DNA of 38,868 nt, taken from contig NEUS01000025.1 in the NCBI GenBank assembly GCA_002288455.1, forward strand, positions 1 through 38,868, written 5' to 3'. A model generated the notes under the pieces. That model did no database searches, had not been told where the DNA came from, and saw only the letters and a list, made by a program, of their open reading frames with translations. Below, in pieces: positions 28,381 to 36,282 of this stretch. The DNA comes from Opitutia bacterium Tous-C1TDCM (GTDB lineage: Bacteria > Verrucomicrobiota > Verrucomicrobiia > Opitutales > Opitutaceae). Position 1 is the stretch's first letter. Every line of letters starts with the position of its first letter. The position numbers and the translations under genes were made by a program.

Positions 28381-29292
28381 TCACCGCGGCGATTCCGCAT
28401 CGAGCCGCGCCAATTCGTCCGCGACCTCGAAATTCATCGGCACATCGGGATCCGGCGACGGCACCGCCGACAGCAAAATCCGGGTGTAGGGGTGCTGCGG
28501 CGCCGCAAAGATCTCGGCCGTCCGCGCCACCTCCACCACCCGCCCCCGCCGCATCACCGCCACGCGGTCGCAGAAGCCGCGCACGACCTCGAGGTTGTGC
28601 GCCACGAAAAGGTAGGTGAGCCCGAAATCGCGCTGCAAATCCTTCAACAGGTCCAGCACCTGCGCCTGCACCGAAACATCGAGCGCCGACGTCGCCTCGT
28701 CGCAGACCAGCAGCGCCGGTCGCAATATCAGCGCGCGGGCGATGCCGATCCGTTGCCGCTGCCCGCCCGAAAAGGCATGCGGGTAACGGTCCCGGTGCTC
28801 GGGCCGTAGCCCCACGCGCTGCAACACGTCCGCGACCCGATCATCGAGTTCCGCCCCGCGCGCCCGGCCGTGGATCACCAGCGGCTCGCCCACCAGGTCC
28901 CGCACCGTCATGCGCGGATTCAAAGACGAATACGGATCCTGAAACACCATCTGCGCGTGCTGCCGCACCGGCTTGAGCTCGCGCGCATCCAATTGCACCA
29001 AATCCAGCACCCGGCCGTCCGGCATGCGGAAACGGACCTCGCCTGCCGTCGGATCGATCGCGCGCAAAATGCAGCGCGCCGTCGTCGTCTTGCCGCAACC
29101 GCTCTCGCCCACCAGCCCGAGCGATTCGCCGGGCGCCAGCTCGAAACTCACGTCGTCCACCGCCTTCAGCACCTCCGCCGGGCCGCGGCGAAAACCCGCC
29201 CGCGCCACGGGAAAATGCTTCGAGAGACCGCGCACCTCGAGCAACGGCCGGCGCGGCGCAACCTCCGCGCTTTCTTGGTCGGTCGCCGCCAT
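28381..29292 (-). CDS. oppF: Oligopeptide-type ABC transporter ATPase (OppF/DppF-like)
   Basis: A 303-residue ATPase with Walker [11 protein letters not shown]-loop [14 protein letters not shown], signature [15 protein letters not shown], Walker [13 protein letters not shown] and H-loop FVAHNLEVV. The C-terminal oligopeptide transporter extension is present ([16 protein letters not shown]). The dipeptide/oligopeptide family of ATPases energises import of peptides, nickel or microcin-like compounds. The start [10 protein letters not shown] at 29292 lies 7 bp after the OppD stop. It pairs with the OppD-like ATPase to make a heterodimer. Only one permease (OppC-type) is encoded here. Confidence 0.92.
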   Translation of the reverse strand: MAATDQESAEVAPRRPLLEVRGLSKHFPVARAGFRRGPAEVLKAVDDVSFELAPGESLGLVGESGCGKTTTARCILRAIDPTAGEVRFRMPDGRVLDLVQLDARELKPVRQHAQMVFQDPYSSLNPRMTVRDLVGEPLVIHGRARGAELDDRVADVLQRVGLRPEHRDRYPHAFSGGQRQRIGIARALILRPALLVCDEATSALDVSVQAQVLDLLKDLQRDFGLTYLFVAHNLEVVRGFCDRVAVMRRGRVVEVARTAEIFAAPQHPYTRILLSAVPSPDPDVPMNFEVADELARLDAESPR

Positions 29293-29299
29293 CGCCGCC

Positions 29300-30160
29300 T
29301 CAGCTCCCCGGCGCCGCCTGCGCCGCCAGCCGCGCCGCGCGCCGGCTCGGCAACGCCTCGAGCAGCATCCGCGTGCAGGCATGCTGCGGTTGTTTCAGCA
29401 CGCTCCGCACCGGCCCGCGCTCCACGATCTCGCCGTGCTGCATCACCGCCACGTCGTCCGCCATCTGCGCCACGACGCCGAAATCGTGCGTGATCAGCAG
29501 CACCGCGCAGCCGATCTCCCGCTGCAATTTCCGGATCAGCCCCAGAATCTGCGCCTGGATCGTCACGTCGAGCGCCGTCGTCGGCTCGTCCGCGATCAGC
29601 AACTCCGGCCGGCACACCAGCGCCATCGCGATCACGATGCGCTGCCGCAGACCGCCGGAAAGCTCGTGCGGGTACCGCCGGTAGCAGGCCTCCGCGTCCG
29701 CCAGCCCGACCTTCCCCAGCATCTCCAGCGTCTGCCGCTTCGCCGCCGCCGGACTCACGTCCCGGTGGGTCAGAATCGCTTCGTCGATCTGGCTGCCGAC
29801 CGTGTGCACCGGCGACAGCGCCGTCATCGGTTCCTGAAAGATCATGCTCATCACCCCGCCCCGCACTGCGAACAACAGGCCGGATTTCTCGTCGAGGTGC
29901 GCGACGTCGATCTCGCCGATCCGCCGCGACCGCAGCAGAATCCGCCCCGACACCATCCGCCCCGGCGGCTGGATCAGCCGCAGCAGCGAATACGCCGTCA
30001 CACTCTTGCCGCTGCCGGATTCGCCCACCAGCGCCAGCGTCCGCCCGCGTTCGATCGTGAACGAAACATTCTGCACCGCCCCGACGGTGCCTTCCGGGGT
30101 GTCGAAGGCGACGCGGAGATTGCGGACATCGAGGAGGGGCGCCTCGGGCGGGAGATTCAT
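29300..30160 (-). CDS. oppD: Oligopeptide-type ABC transporter ATPase (OppD/DppD-like)
   Basis: A 286-residue ATPase with Walker [11 protein letters not shown]-loop [14 protein letters not shown], signature [15 protein letters not shown], Walker [13 protein letters not shown] and H-loop [14 protein letters not shown]. It lacks the full C-terminal Fe-S-like Cys motif found in some OppD/DppD proteins, but the final segment ([14 protein letters not shown]) is typical of the family. Its start overlaps the OppC stop by 4 bp (ATGA), showing tight coupling. It acts on the cytoplasmic face of the inner membrane with OppF. Confidence 0.92.
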   Translation of the reverse strand: MNLPPEAPLLDVRNLRVAFDTPEGTVGAVQNVSFTIERGRTLALVGESGSGKSVTAYSLLRLIQPPGRMVSGRILLRSRRIGEIDVAHLDEKSGLLFAVRGGVMSMIFQEPMTALSPVHTVGSQIDEAILTHRDVSPAAAKRQTLEMLGKVGLADAEACYRRYPHELSGGLRQRIVIAMALVCRPELLIADEPTTALDVTIQAQILGLIRKLQREIGCAVLLITHDFGVVAQMADDVAVMQHGEIVERGPVRSVLKQPQHACTRMLLEALPSRRAARLAAQAAPGS

Positions 30161-31296
30161 GGGGTAGAATGAGGATCGGCCGCATCCCGCAGGCCGTCAC
30201 CCAAAAAATTGAAGCTCAGGACCGTGATGACCACGAGGATCACGGGCATCAGCAGCCACGGAAAATGCGCCACTGTCTGGATGCTGAGGCAGTCCTGCAG
30301 CATCACGCCCCAGCTCACGATCGGGTTGCGCAGCCCGAGTCCGAGAAACGACAGCGACGTCTCCCCGAGAATCATCGCCGGCACGCTCATCGTCAGCACG
30401 ACGATGATGTGGCTCGAGAAGCCCGGCAACAGGTGGCGGAACAGCACGCGCGTCGGGCTCGCCCCGAGCAGCCGCGCCGCCACCGCGTAATCCTCTTCGC
30501 GCAACGCCAGGATCTTGCCGCGCACCACCCGCGCGAGCCCCGTCCAGCCCAGCAGGCTCAGCACGAGCGTGATCGCGAAATACGTCGCCAACGGCGGCCA
30601 ATCCGCCGGCAGCACCGCCCCGAACGCCAGCCACAGCGGGATCTGCGGAAACGCGTTCACGATTTCGATCAAGCGCTGCAGCGCCGTATCCGTTTTTCCC
30701 CCGCAGTAACCCGAGATGCCGCCGATCGCGACGCCGAGGACGAAGGTCACGCCGATGGCCGCGAGCCCGATCGAGAGGCTGATGCGCGCCCCGTAGACCA
30801 GCCGGCTGAACAGATCCCGGCCGTATTCGTCGGCCCCGAGGAAATAGAACGTAGCCTTGGGCTCCCCGCCCCCCCCCGGCACCCGCAACCCGAAGAAATG
30901 CCGGTCCGCCGGCACCAGCCCCCACAGCCGGTACGGTTCGCCCCGTACGAAAAAGCCGAGCGCCAGCGGCCGCGCCGGGTCCTCGCGGTAGTTGCGCTTG
31001 AACGTCAACGGATCGACCTCCACCCGCAGCGCCAACACGTGCAGTCCGTCTTTCCAGGTGAACCGCGGCAGCTGCGGCGGGCAGTAGGCATGCGTCAGAT
31101 CCCGCCAATGCGGCGTCTGCGGCGCAAAGAACTCGGCCCCCGCCGCCAAGCCATAAAGCACCGCCAACACGTACAGCGACGCCATCGCCAGCCGGTGCCG
31201 CCGGAACCGGCGCCGGATCAACGCCCACGGCGAGAGTATGCCGCGCTCCTCCGGAGGCGGCGGCGCCTGGACCAGGGGATCGGCAGGGGCGGCCAT
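30157..31296 (-). CDS. oppC: Oligopeptide-type ABC transporter permease (OppC/YejE-like)
   Basis: A 379-residue permease. TM1 (about 36-55; LAMASLYVLAVLYGLAAGAE) is followed by a long periplasmic segment of over 100 residues (PHWRDLTHAYCPPQ to GADEYGRDLFSRLVYG), longer than in enterobacterial OppC and reminiscent of YejE-type permeases. Five more TM segments follow, and the coupling EAA loop is present (RLLGASPTRVLFRHLLPG). The conserved LGADEYGRDLFSR box is typical of OppC/DppC. It is the first gene of the C-D-F operon. The start at 31296 is one of two nearby ATGs. The partner OppB permease and the binding protein are absent from the locus; the upstream neighbour is the divergent araF-like gene. 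Confidence 0.9.
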   Translation of the reverse strand: MAAPADPLVQAPPPPEERGILSPWALIRRRFRRHRLAMASLYVLAVLYGLAAGAEFFAPQTPHWRDLTHAYCPPQLPRFTWKDGLHVLALRVEVDPLTFKRNYREDPARPLALGFFVRGEPYRLWGLVPADRHFFGLRVPGGGGEPKATFYFLGADEYGRDLFSRLVYGARISLSIGLAAIGVTFVLGVAIGGISGYCGGKTDTALQRLIEIVNAFPQIPLWLAFGAVLPADWPPLATYFAITLVLSLLGWTGLARVVRGKILALREEDYAVAARLLGASPTRVLFRHLLPGFSSHIIVVLTMSVPAMILGETSLSFLGLGLRNPIVSWGVMLQDCLSIQTVAHFPWLLMPVILVVITVLSFNFLGDGLRDAADPHSTP

Positions 31297-31350
31297 GGCG
31301 GCCCAGCGAACGGATGCGCCCGCCCCGCGCAAGCGGCAAAGCCGGCACGG

Positions 31351-31362
31351 ACCGCGCGCGGT
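31351..31362. promoter_or_regulatory. 12-bp palindrome between oppC and araF
   Basis: ACCGCGCGCGGT is a perfect palindrome in the 126-bp divergent region, 61 bp before the araF start. It could be an operator for either operon. In such GC-rich sequence a chance occurrence is not unlikely. Confidence 0.25.
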
Positions 31363-31422
31363 TTTCGCAGTTGCCACTCCGGCCGGCCCCGCGCTCCTTC
31401 GGAACACTTTCCGCCCCGCCCC

Positions 31423-32466
31423 ATGATTTCCCCGTTCCTGCCCGCGTCGCGCCGCGCCGTCGTCCTCAGTCTCGTCGCCCTGCTTGCCTTGGCCGCCGCC
31501 GGCTGCGGCCCCAAAACCGAAACCGCCGCTCCGGCCGCCGCCCCGAAACCCGGCGCCGTCCGCATCGGCTTCCTCGTCAAGCAGCCCGAGGAACCGTGGT
31601 TCCAGCTCGAGTGGAAATTCGCCGACCAAGCCGCCAAGGATCTCGGTTTCACGCTCATCAAAAACGGCGCCCCCGACGGCGAAAAAGTCCTCGCCGCGAT
31701 CGACAATCTCGCCGCCAACGGCGCGCAGGGCTTCGTCGTTTGCGCGCCCGATACCCGCCTCGGCCCCGCCATCGTCGCGAAAGCGAAAGCCGCCGGCCTC
31801 AAGCTGCTCGCCGTCGACGACCAGTTCATCGGCCCCGACGGCCAACCCATGGCCCAGGTCCACTACCTCGGCATCTCCGCCCGCAAAATCGGCGCCGCCG
31901 TCGGCGAAACCCTCGCCGCCGAATTCAAACGCCGCCAATGGCCTGTCGCCGAGACCGCTGTCCTCGCCATGACCTACGACGAACTCGCGACCGCCAAGGA
32001 ACGCACCGACGGCGCGATCGAGGCCCTCGTCGCCGCCGGGATTCCCGCGGACCGCATCCACAAGGCGCCGCAGCGCACGACGGATATTCCCGGCGCCCTC
32101 GAGGCCGCCACCACCCTCCTCACCCGCCACCCCGGCGTGAAATACTGGCTGGTCTGCGGCAACAACGACAACGGCGTGCTCGGCGCCGTGCGCGCCCTCG
32201 AAGGCCGCCGCATCCCCGTGGAAAACGCCGTCGCCGTCGGCATCAACGGCACCGACTGCATCGCCGAACTCGAAAAAGCGAAGCCGACTTCGTTCCACGG
32301 CTCGATGCTGCTCTCCGCCAAGGCCCACGGCTACCGCACCGCGGAAATGATGTATCGGTGGATCAAGGACGGCGTCGAGCCGCCCCTCGACACCCGCACC
32401 GTCGGCGTGCTGATCACGCGCGAGAATTTCCGCCAGGTCCTCCGCGAGCAGGGCGTGCGCGACTGA
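31423..32466 (+). CDS. araF: Arabinose-type sugar ABC transporter, periplasmic binding lipoprotein
   Basis: A 347-residue protein with a lipoprotein signal (LLALAAAGC, Cys28) and an Ala/Pro-rich tether. The mature part closely follows Escherichia coli AraF as I know it: GFLVKQPEEPWFQLEWKFAD, KDLGFTLIKNGAPDGEKVLA, AVDDQF, DIPGALEAA, and near the end VEPP and LITRENFRQ. AraF binds L-arabinose and related aldopentoses or galactose. The lipobox differs from the soluble enteric protein. The AraG and AraH genes follow on the same strand, 35 bp and a further 5 bp downstream. The start at 31423 gives a normal signal peptide; the frame is open further upstream. The exact sugar is inferred from similarity. 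Confidence 0.88.
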   Translation: MISPFLPASRRAVVLSLVALLALAAAGCGPKTETAAPAAAPKPGAVRIGFLVKQPEEPWFQLEWKFADQAAKDLGFTLIKNGAPDGEKVLAAIDNLAANGAQGFVVCAPDTRLGPAIVAKAKAAGLKLLAVDDQFIGPDGQPMAQVHYLGISARKIGAAVGETLAAEFKRRQWPVAETAVLAMTYDELATAKERTDGAIEALVAAGIPADRIHKAPQRTTDIPGALEAATTLLTRHPGVKYWLVCGNNDNGVLGAVRALEGRRIPVENAVAVGINGTDCIAELEKAKPTSFHGSMLLSAKAHGYRTAEMMYRWIKDGVEPPLDTRTVGVLITRENFRQVLREQGVRD

Positions 32467-32501
32467 GCGCGGCCTGCGCCGCCCGGGCCGGATTTTCCGC
32501 C

Positions 32502-34001
32502 ATGTCTTCCGCCCTCGCTTTCCGCGGCGTCGCGATGGAGTTCCCCGGGGTCAAGGCCCTCGACGACGTCTCGTTCGAGGTCCGCGCCGGCTCCATCCAC
32601 GCGCTCATGGGGGAAAACGGCGCCGGCAAATCGACGCTGCTGAAGATCCTCAGCGGCGCGCAGCGTGCCACCGCCGGCGGGATTGAAATCGCCGGCCGCC
32701 CCGCCCCGGCCGCCGGCACGGCCGGGGCCCTCGCCGCCGGCATCGCGGTCATCTACCAGGAACTGCACCTCGTGCCGGAAATGTCCGTCGCGGAGAACCT
32801 CTTCCTCGGCCATCTCCCGCAGCGCGCCGGCTTCGTCCGCCGCGCCGAACTGCAGGCCGCCGCGCGCCGCCAACTCGAACGCGTCGGCGAGGCCATCGAT
32901 CCCGCCGCCCGCCTCGGCGGGCTCCCGCTCGCCCAGCGCCAGATGGTCGAGATCGCCAAGGCCCTCACCCGCGGCGCCCGCATCATCGCCTTCGACGAGC
33001 CCACCAGCAGCCTCTCCGACCGCGAAGTGCAACGGCTCTTCGCCATCGTCCGCGAGCTGCGCGACCAGGGCTGCGCCATCCTCTACGTTTCGCACCGGAT
33101 GGACGAAATCTTCGCCCTTTGCGACCGGATCACGATCCTGCGCGACGGCCGCCACGTCGTCACCTCCGCCCTCGCCGACCTCGACCGCGCCGCCGTCATC
33201 CGGCACATGGTCGGCCGCACCCTCGCGGACATCTACAACTACGCGCCGCGGCCGTTCCGCGGCCCCGGTCTCAAGGTGCGCGACCTCGCCGGCCCCGGCC
33301 TCGCCGAACCTTGCTCCTTCGCCGCCGCCGCCGGCGAGATCCTCGGCTGCTTCGGGCTCGTCGGCGCCGGCCGCAGCGAATTGCTCCGGCTGATTTTCGG
33401 CGCGACGCCGCGCACCGGCGGCAGCGTTGCGATCGCGGGCAAGGAGGTCGCGATCGCTTCGCCGCGCGACGCCATCGCCGCCGGTCTCGTCCTCTGCCCC
33501 GAGGACCGGAAAAAAGAGGGCATCGTCCCCGTGCGCTCCGTGCTCGAAAATCTCAACCTCAGCGCCCGCCGCCGCCGCGCCCGCGCCGGCTTCGTCGCCG
33601 AAAGCTGGGAACGCCGCAACGCCGCCGAGCGCATCGCCCAACTCCGCATCCGCACCCCGTCGCCCGCCCAGCAGATCCGCCATCTCTCCGGCGGCAACCA
33701 GCAGAAGGTCGTCCTCGGCCGCTGGCTCGCCGAGCCCGTGCGCGTGCTGCTCTGCGACGAACCCACGCGCGGCATCGACGTCGGCGCCAAGAGCGAAATC
33801 TACGCGATCTTGCAGGACCTCGCCCGGAGCGGCGTCTGCGTGGTCGTCGTCTCCAGCGAGTTGCCCGAGGTGCTCGGCCTCTCCGACCGCATCGCCGTCA
33901 TGCGCGAAGGCCGGATCGCCGCGATCGTGCCGCGGGCCGATGCCACCGAGGAATCCCTGCTGCGTCTCGCCTTGCCCGCTCCCGCCGCCGTCGCCGGCTG
34001 A
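32502..34001 (+). CDS. araG: Arabinose-type sugar ABC transporter, double ATPase
   Basis: A 499-residue protein with two fused nucleotide-binding domains, as in AraG, RbsA and MglA. The first has Walker A GENGAGKST (37-45), Q-loop VIYQELHLVPEMSV, signature LPLAQRQMVEIAKAL, Walker B IIAFDEPTSSLS and H-loop YVSHRMDE. The second has the usual degenerate Walker A (GLVGAGRSE), PEDRKKEG, signature LSGGNQQKVVLGRWL and Walker B LLCDEPTRGID. The length matches E. coli AraG (504 residues). It sits at the inner membrane with AraH. The start MSSALAFRG follows the AraF stop by 35 bp; a longer in-frame extension upstream is shadow of araF. Confidence 0.92.
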   Translation: MSSALAFRGVAMEFPGVKALDDVSFEVRAGSIHALMGENGAGKSTLLKILSGAQRATAGGIEIAGRPAPAAGTAGALAAGIAVIYQELHLVPEMSVAENLFLGHLPQRAGFVRRAELQAAARRQLERVGEAIDPAARLGGLPLAQRQMVEIAKALTRGARIIAFDEPTSSLSDREVQRLFAIVRELRDQGCAILYVSHRMDEIFALCDRITILRDGRHVVTSALADLDRAAVIRHMVGRTLADIYNYAPRPFRGPGLKVRDLAGPGLAEPCSFAAAAGEILGCFGLVGAGRSELLRLIFGATPRTGGSVAIAGKEVAIASPRDAIAAGLVLCPEDRKKEGIVPVRSVLENLNLSARRRRARAGFVAESWERRNAAERIAQLRIRTPSPAQQIRHLSGGNQQKVVLGRWLAEPVRVLLCDEPTRGIDVGAKSEIYAILQDLARSGVCVVVVSSELPEVLGLSDRIAVMREGRIAAIVPRADATEESLLRLALPAPAAVAG

Positions 34002-34006
34002 TCCCG

Positions 34007-34969
34007 ATGTCCCCCTCCGCCCCCGCCTCCCCGCCGGCCCGCCGCTTCGCCGACTTCCTCGACCGCGCCGGCATGCTCGTGGTGCTCGTGCTGCTCTTCG
34101 CCGCGTGCTCGCTCGGCGTGGAAAACTTCCTGTCGTGGCGCAACCTGCAGGGCCTCGCCCTCGCCGTCTCGATGACGGGCATGGTCGCGAGCACGATGCT
34201 GTTCTGCCTCGCCGCCGGCGATTTCGACCTCTCCGTCGGCGCCGTCGTCGCCGCCGCCGGGGTCGTCGCCGCCGTCGTGATGAATCAAACCGGCAGCATC
34301 GCGGCCGGCGTCGCCGCCGCCCTCGGCTTCGGCACCGCCGTCGGTCTCGTCAACGGCTGGGTCGTCGCCCGCCTCCAGATCAACGCCCTCATCGCCACCC
34401 TCGCCACGATGCAGATCGTCCGCGGCTTCGCCTATATCGTGTCCGACGGCAAAGCCGTCGGCATCGCGCCCGAGGGCTTTTTCGCCCTCGGCAATTCCGC
34501 GTTCCTCGGCCTCCCCGTGCCGGTCTGGATCACCCTCGCCTGCTTCGCCCTCGGCGGCCTCATCCTCAACCGCACCGTCTTCGGCCGCGACACGCTCGCC
34601 GTCGGCGGCAATCCCGAAGCCGCCCACCTCGCCGGCATCTCCGTCGCGCGGGTGAAGCTCCTCATCTTCACCGCCCAGGGCGCGATGGCGGCATTCGCCG
34701 GCGTCGTGCTCGCCTCCCGCATGACCAGCGGCCAGCCGGGCACGTCGCTCGGTTTCGAACTCGAGGTCATTTCCGCCTGCGTGCTCGGCGGCGTGTCCCT
34801 CACCGGCGGCGTCGGCAGCATGAGCTACGTCGTCGCCGGCGTGCTCATCATGGGCATCGTGCAAAACGCGATGAACCTGAAAAACATCGAGCCCTTCTGG
34901 CAGTACGTCGCCCGCGGCGGCATTCTCCTCGGCGCCGTGCTCTTCGACCGCTGGAAGCGCCGACGTTGA
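34007..34969 (+). CDS. araH: Arabinose-type sugar ABC transporter, permease
   Basis: A 320-residue BPD_transp_2 family permease with about eight to ten membrane segments. Family marks include FCLAAGDFDLSVGAVVAAAG, NGWVVARLQINALIATLATM, NRTVFGRDTLAVGGNPEAA and ACVLGGVSLTGGVGSM. AraH forms the channel through which the bound sugar from AraF passes. The length is close to E. coli AraH. The gene begins 5 bp after araG. Its stop codon is followed 22 bp later by the heptad-repeat inverted element at 34992-35099, which may terminate transcription from both this gene and the convergent lacI-type gene. Confidence 0.92.
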   Translation: MSPSAPASPPARRFADFLDRAGMLVVLVLLFAACSLGVENFLSWRNLQGLALAVSMTGMVASTMLFCLAAGDFDLSVGAVVAAAGVVAAVVMNQTGSIAAGVAAALGFGTAVGLVNGWVVARLQINALIATLATMQIVRGFAYIVSDGKAVGIAPEGFFALGNSAFLGLPVPVWITLACFALGGLILNRTVFGRDTLAVGGNPEAAHLAGISVARVKLLIFTAQGAMAAFAGVVLASRMTSGQPGTSLGFELEVISACVLGGVSLTGGVGSMSYVVAGVLIMGIVQNAMNLKNIEPFWQYVARGGILLGAVLFDRWKRRR

Positions 34970-34991
34970 GCCCGGGCCCGGGCCAGGCCCG

Positions 34992-35099
34992 GGCCGTTGA
35001 AAGTTGAAAGTTGAAGGTTGAAAGAACGATCCCCCGAGGCGGCCGCGCGAAGATCCCGTTTCCGGTCCTCCAACCTTCAACTTTCAGCTTTCAACGGCC
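34992..35099. repeat. Large inverted repeat made of GTTGAAR heptads (element 1)
   Basis: The left arm is 34992-35020 and the right arm 35071-35099, each 29 bases, complementary except for one position. Each arm is GGCC followed by four tandem heptamers close to GTTGAAA (left copies at 34996, 35003, 35010 and 35017). The 50-base GC-rich centre is unlike the arms. It lies between the convergent araH and lacI-type genes; the lacI stop codon (TGA, 35091-35093) is part of the right arm. It could act as a bidirectional transcription barrier. Confidence 0.93.
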
Positions 35100-36140
35100 G
35101 CCGGCGGCGGCGGCACGCAGCGTGCGCCCTTCGTTCCACTGCCCCTCGACCATCACCGTCGTCGCCTGCGCCGGCAGCCCGCGTTCGTGCCGCTCCACCA
35201 TGCTGATCAACGTATCCACGGCGAGCGCACCGACGAGCCGGCCGTTCTGGAAAATCCCCGTGCCTTCGTCGCCGGGCTCCGGACTCGAGAGCAGCGCCAC
35301 CCCGATGTCCTCCGGTACCCGCAGCCCCGCCCCCGCCAGCGCCTGCCGCACCGGCGCCAGCGTCGGCGTCACGATCACATCCGGCTTCTCCTTGCGCATC
35401 CACTGCAGCAGCGCCGCCGGCGCCGCCGCCACATCCGCGTAGAACGGCGGCCGCAGTTTCAGCTCCGGGAGCATCTTGCCCGCGACGAGAAACCCGCCTT
35501 CCCAGCGTCCCTGGAAACGCAACTGGTGCGCCGGCCGCAGCACTAGCCCCGGCCGCCGGTAACCGCGCCGATGGCATTCCCGCAAGATCTGCAGGCTCGA
35601 GAAATAGTGGTCGTTGCAGACCGTCGTCACCGTCACCGCCGGCTGCGGCACCGTCAGGCTCACCGCCGCGAAATGCGCCCACGCCAGTTCCGGCAAGTGG
35701 TCGCCCTCCGCCAAGGGACTGAGCAGCACGCCCTGGATCCCGCGCGCGTGCAGCATTTCGGAAAAACGCTCCGCCGACATCCCGTCCCGGTGCAGCCAGA
35801 ACTCCTGCGCCCGGTACCCGCGCAGCGTCGCCCGCTCGCAGGCCCCTTCCCGCATCTGCCGGATCGTCGGGGACGCATGGTCCCGCCAGCCGTGCGCCGT
35901 CCGCTGCGCGCACACCAGCGCCAGCGCCGGTTTGCTCCGCAGCGGTTTTCCCTGCCGTCGCATCCGCATCAGGGTCGAGACGTAGGGATTCGGCCGATAC
36001 CCGAGCCGCGCCGCGATCGCCTGGATCCGCTCGCGCGTCGCCGGCGGGATCCGCGGGTTGTTCGCCAGGCTCATCGAGACCGTCGCCTGCGTCACCCCGG
36101 CCTGCGCCGCGATGGTTTTCATGGTGATGCCGAGGCTCAT
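35091..36140 (-). CDS. LacI-family transcriptional regulator
   Basis: A 349-residue regulator. The N-terminal helix-turn-helix is clear (MKTIAAQAGVTQATVSMSLA, then NNPRIPPATRERI and LGYRPNPYVSTL, the hinge helix). A periplasmic-binding-protein-like effector domain follows (GIQGVLLSPLAEGD, TVCNDHYFSSLQILRECHRRGYRRPGLV, KPDVIVTP). The effector is probably a sugar but cannot be named. Starts at Met1 (36140) and Met7 are both possible. It is divergent from the TonB receptor gene, 142 bp apart, and convergent with araFGH, so its likely targets are the receptor and perhaps the transporter. The last codons and stop lie inside the heptad repeat element. Confidence 0.93.
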   Translation of the reverse strand: MSLGITMKTIAAQAGVTQATVSMSLANNPRIPPATRERIQAIAARLGYRPNPYVSTLMRMRRQGKPLRSKPALALVCAQRTAHGWRDHASPTIRQMREGACERATLRGYRAQEFWLHRDGMSAERFSEMLHARGIQGVLLSPLAEGDHLPELAWAHFAAVSLTVPQPAVTVTTVCNDHYFSSLQILRECHRRGYRRPGLVLRPAHQLRFQGRWEGGFLVAGKMLPELKLRPPFYADVAAAPAALLQWMRKEKPDVIVTPTLAPVRQALAGAGLRVPEDIGVALLSSPEPGDEGTGIFQNGRLVGALAVDTLISMVERHERGLPAQATTVMVEGQWNEGRTLRAAAAGGR

Positions 36141-36179
36141 CGCTTAAGGATGAAAGCAAGAGAGGGCTTCTTTCGCCCG

Positions 36180-36200
36180 GCGCAAATCCAAATCTTGCGC
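36180..36200. promoter_or_regulatory. Candidate LacI-type operator between lacI-like and TonB receptor genes
   Basis: GCGCAA, a 9-base centre and TTGCGC form a perfect interrupted palindrome of 21 bp, 39 bp from the regulator start and 82 bp from the receptor start. LacI-family operators are palindromes of similar length, usually with CG at the centre, which this lacks. The adjacent GAAAGCAAG/CTTCTTTC pair (about 36152-36175) is a second weak dyad. Inference only. Confidence 0.4.
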
Positions 36201-36282
36201 TTTGGCCGCCAGTCCGGCGTCAGTTATCCCTCCGGCGCCTGCAACCCCGACGCGCGGCCCCGGTCCAGACCCACACCACACC

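Noticed and set aside
34992..35099. CRISPR-like array
   Set aside because: The repeat unit is only 7 bp, there are no spacers, and the copies are arranged as two inverted blocks.
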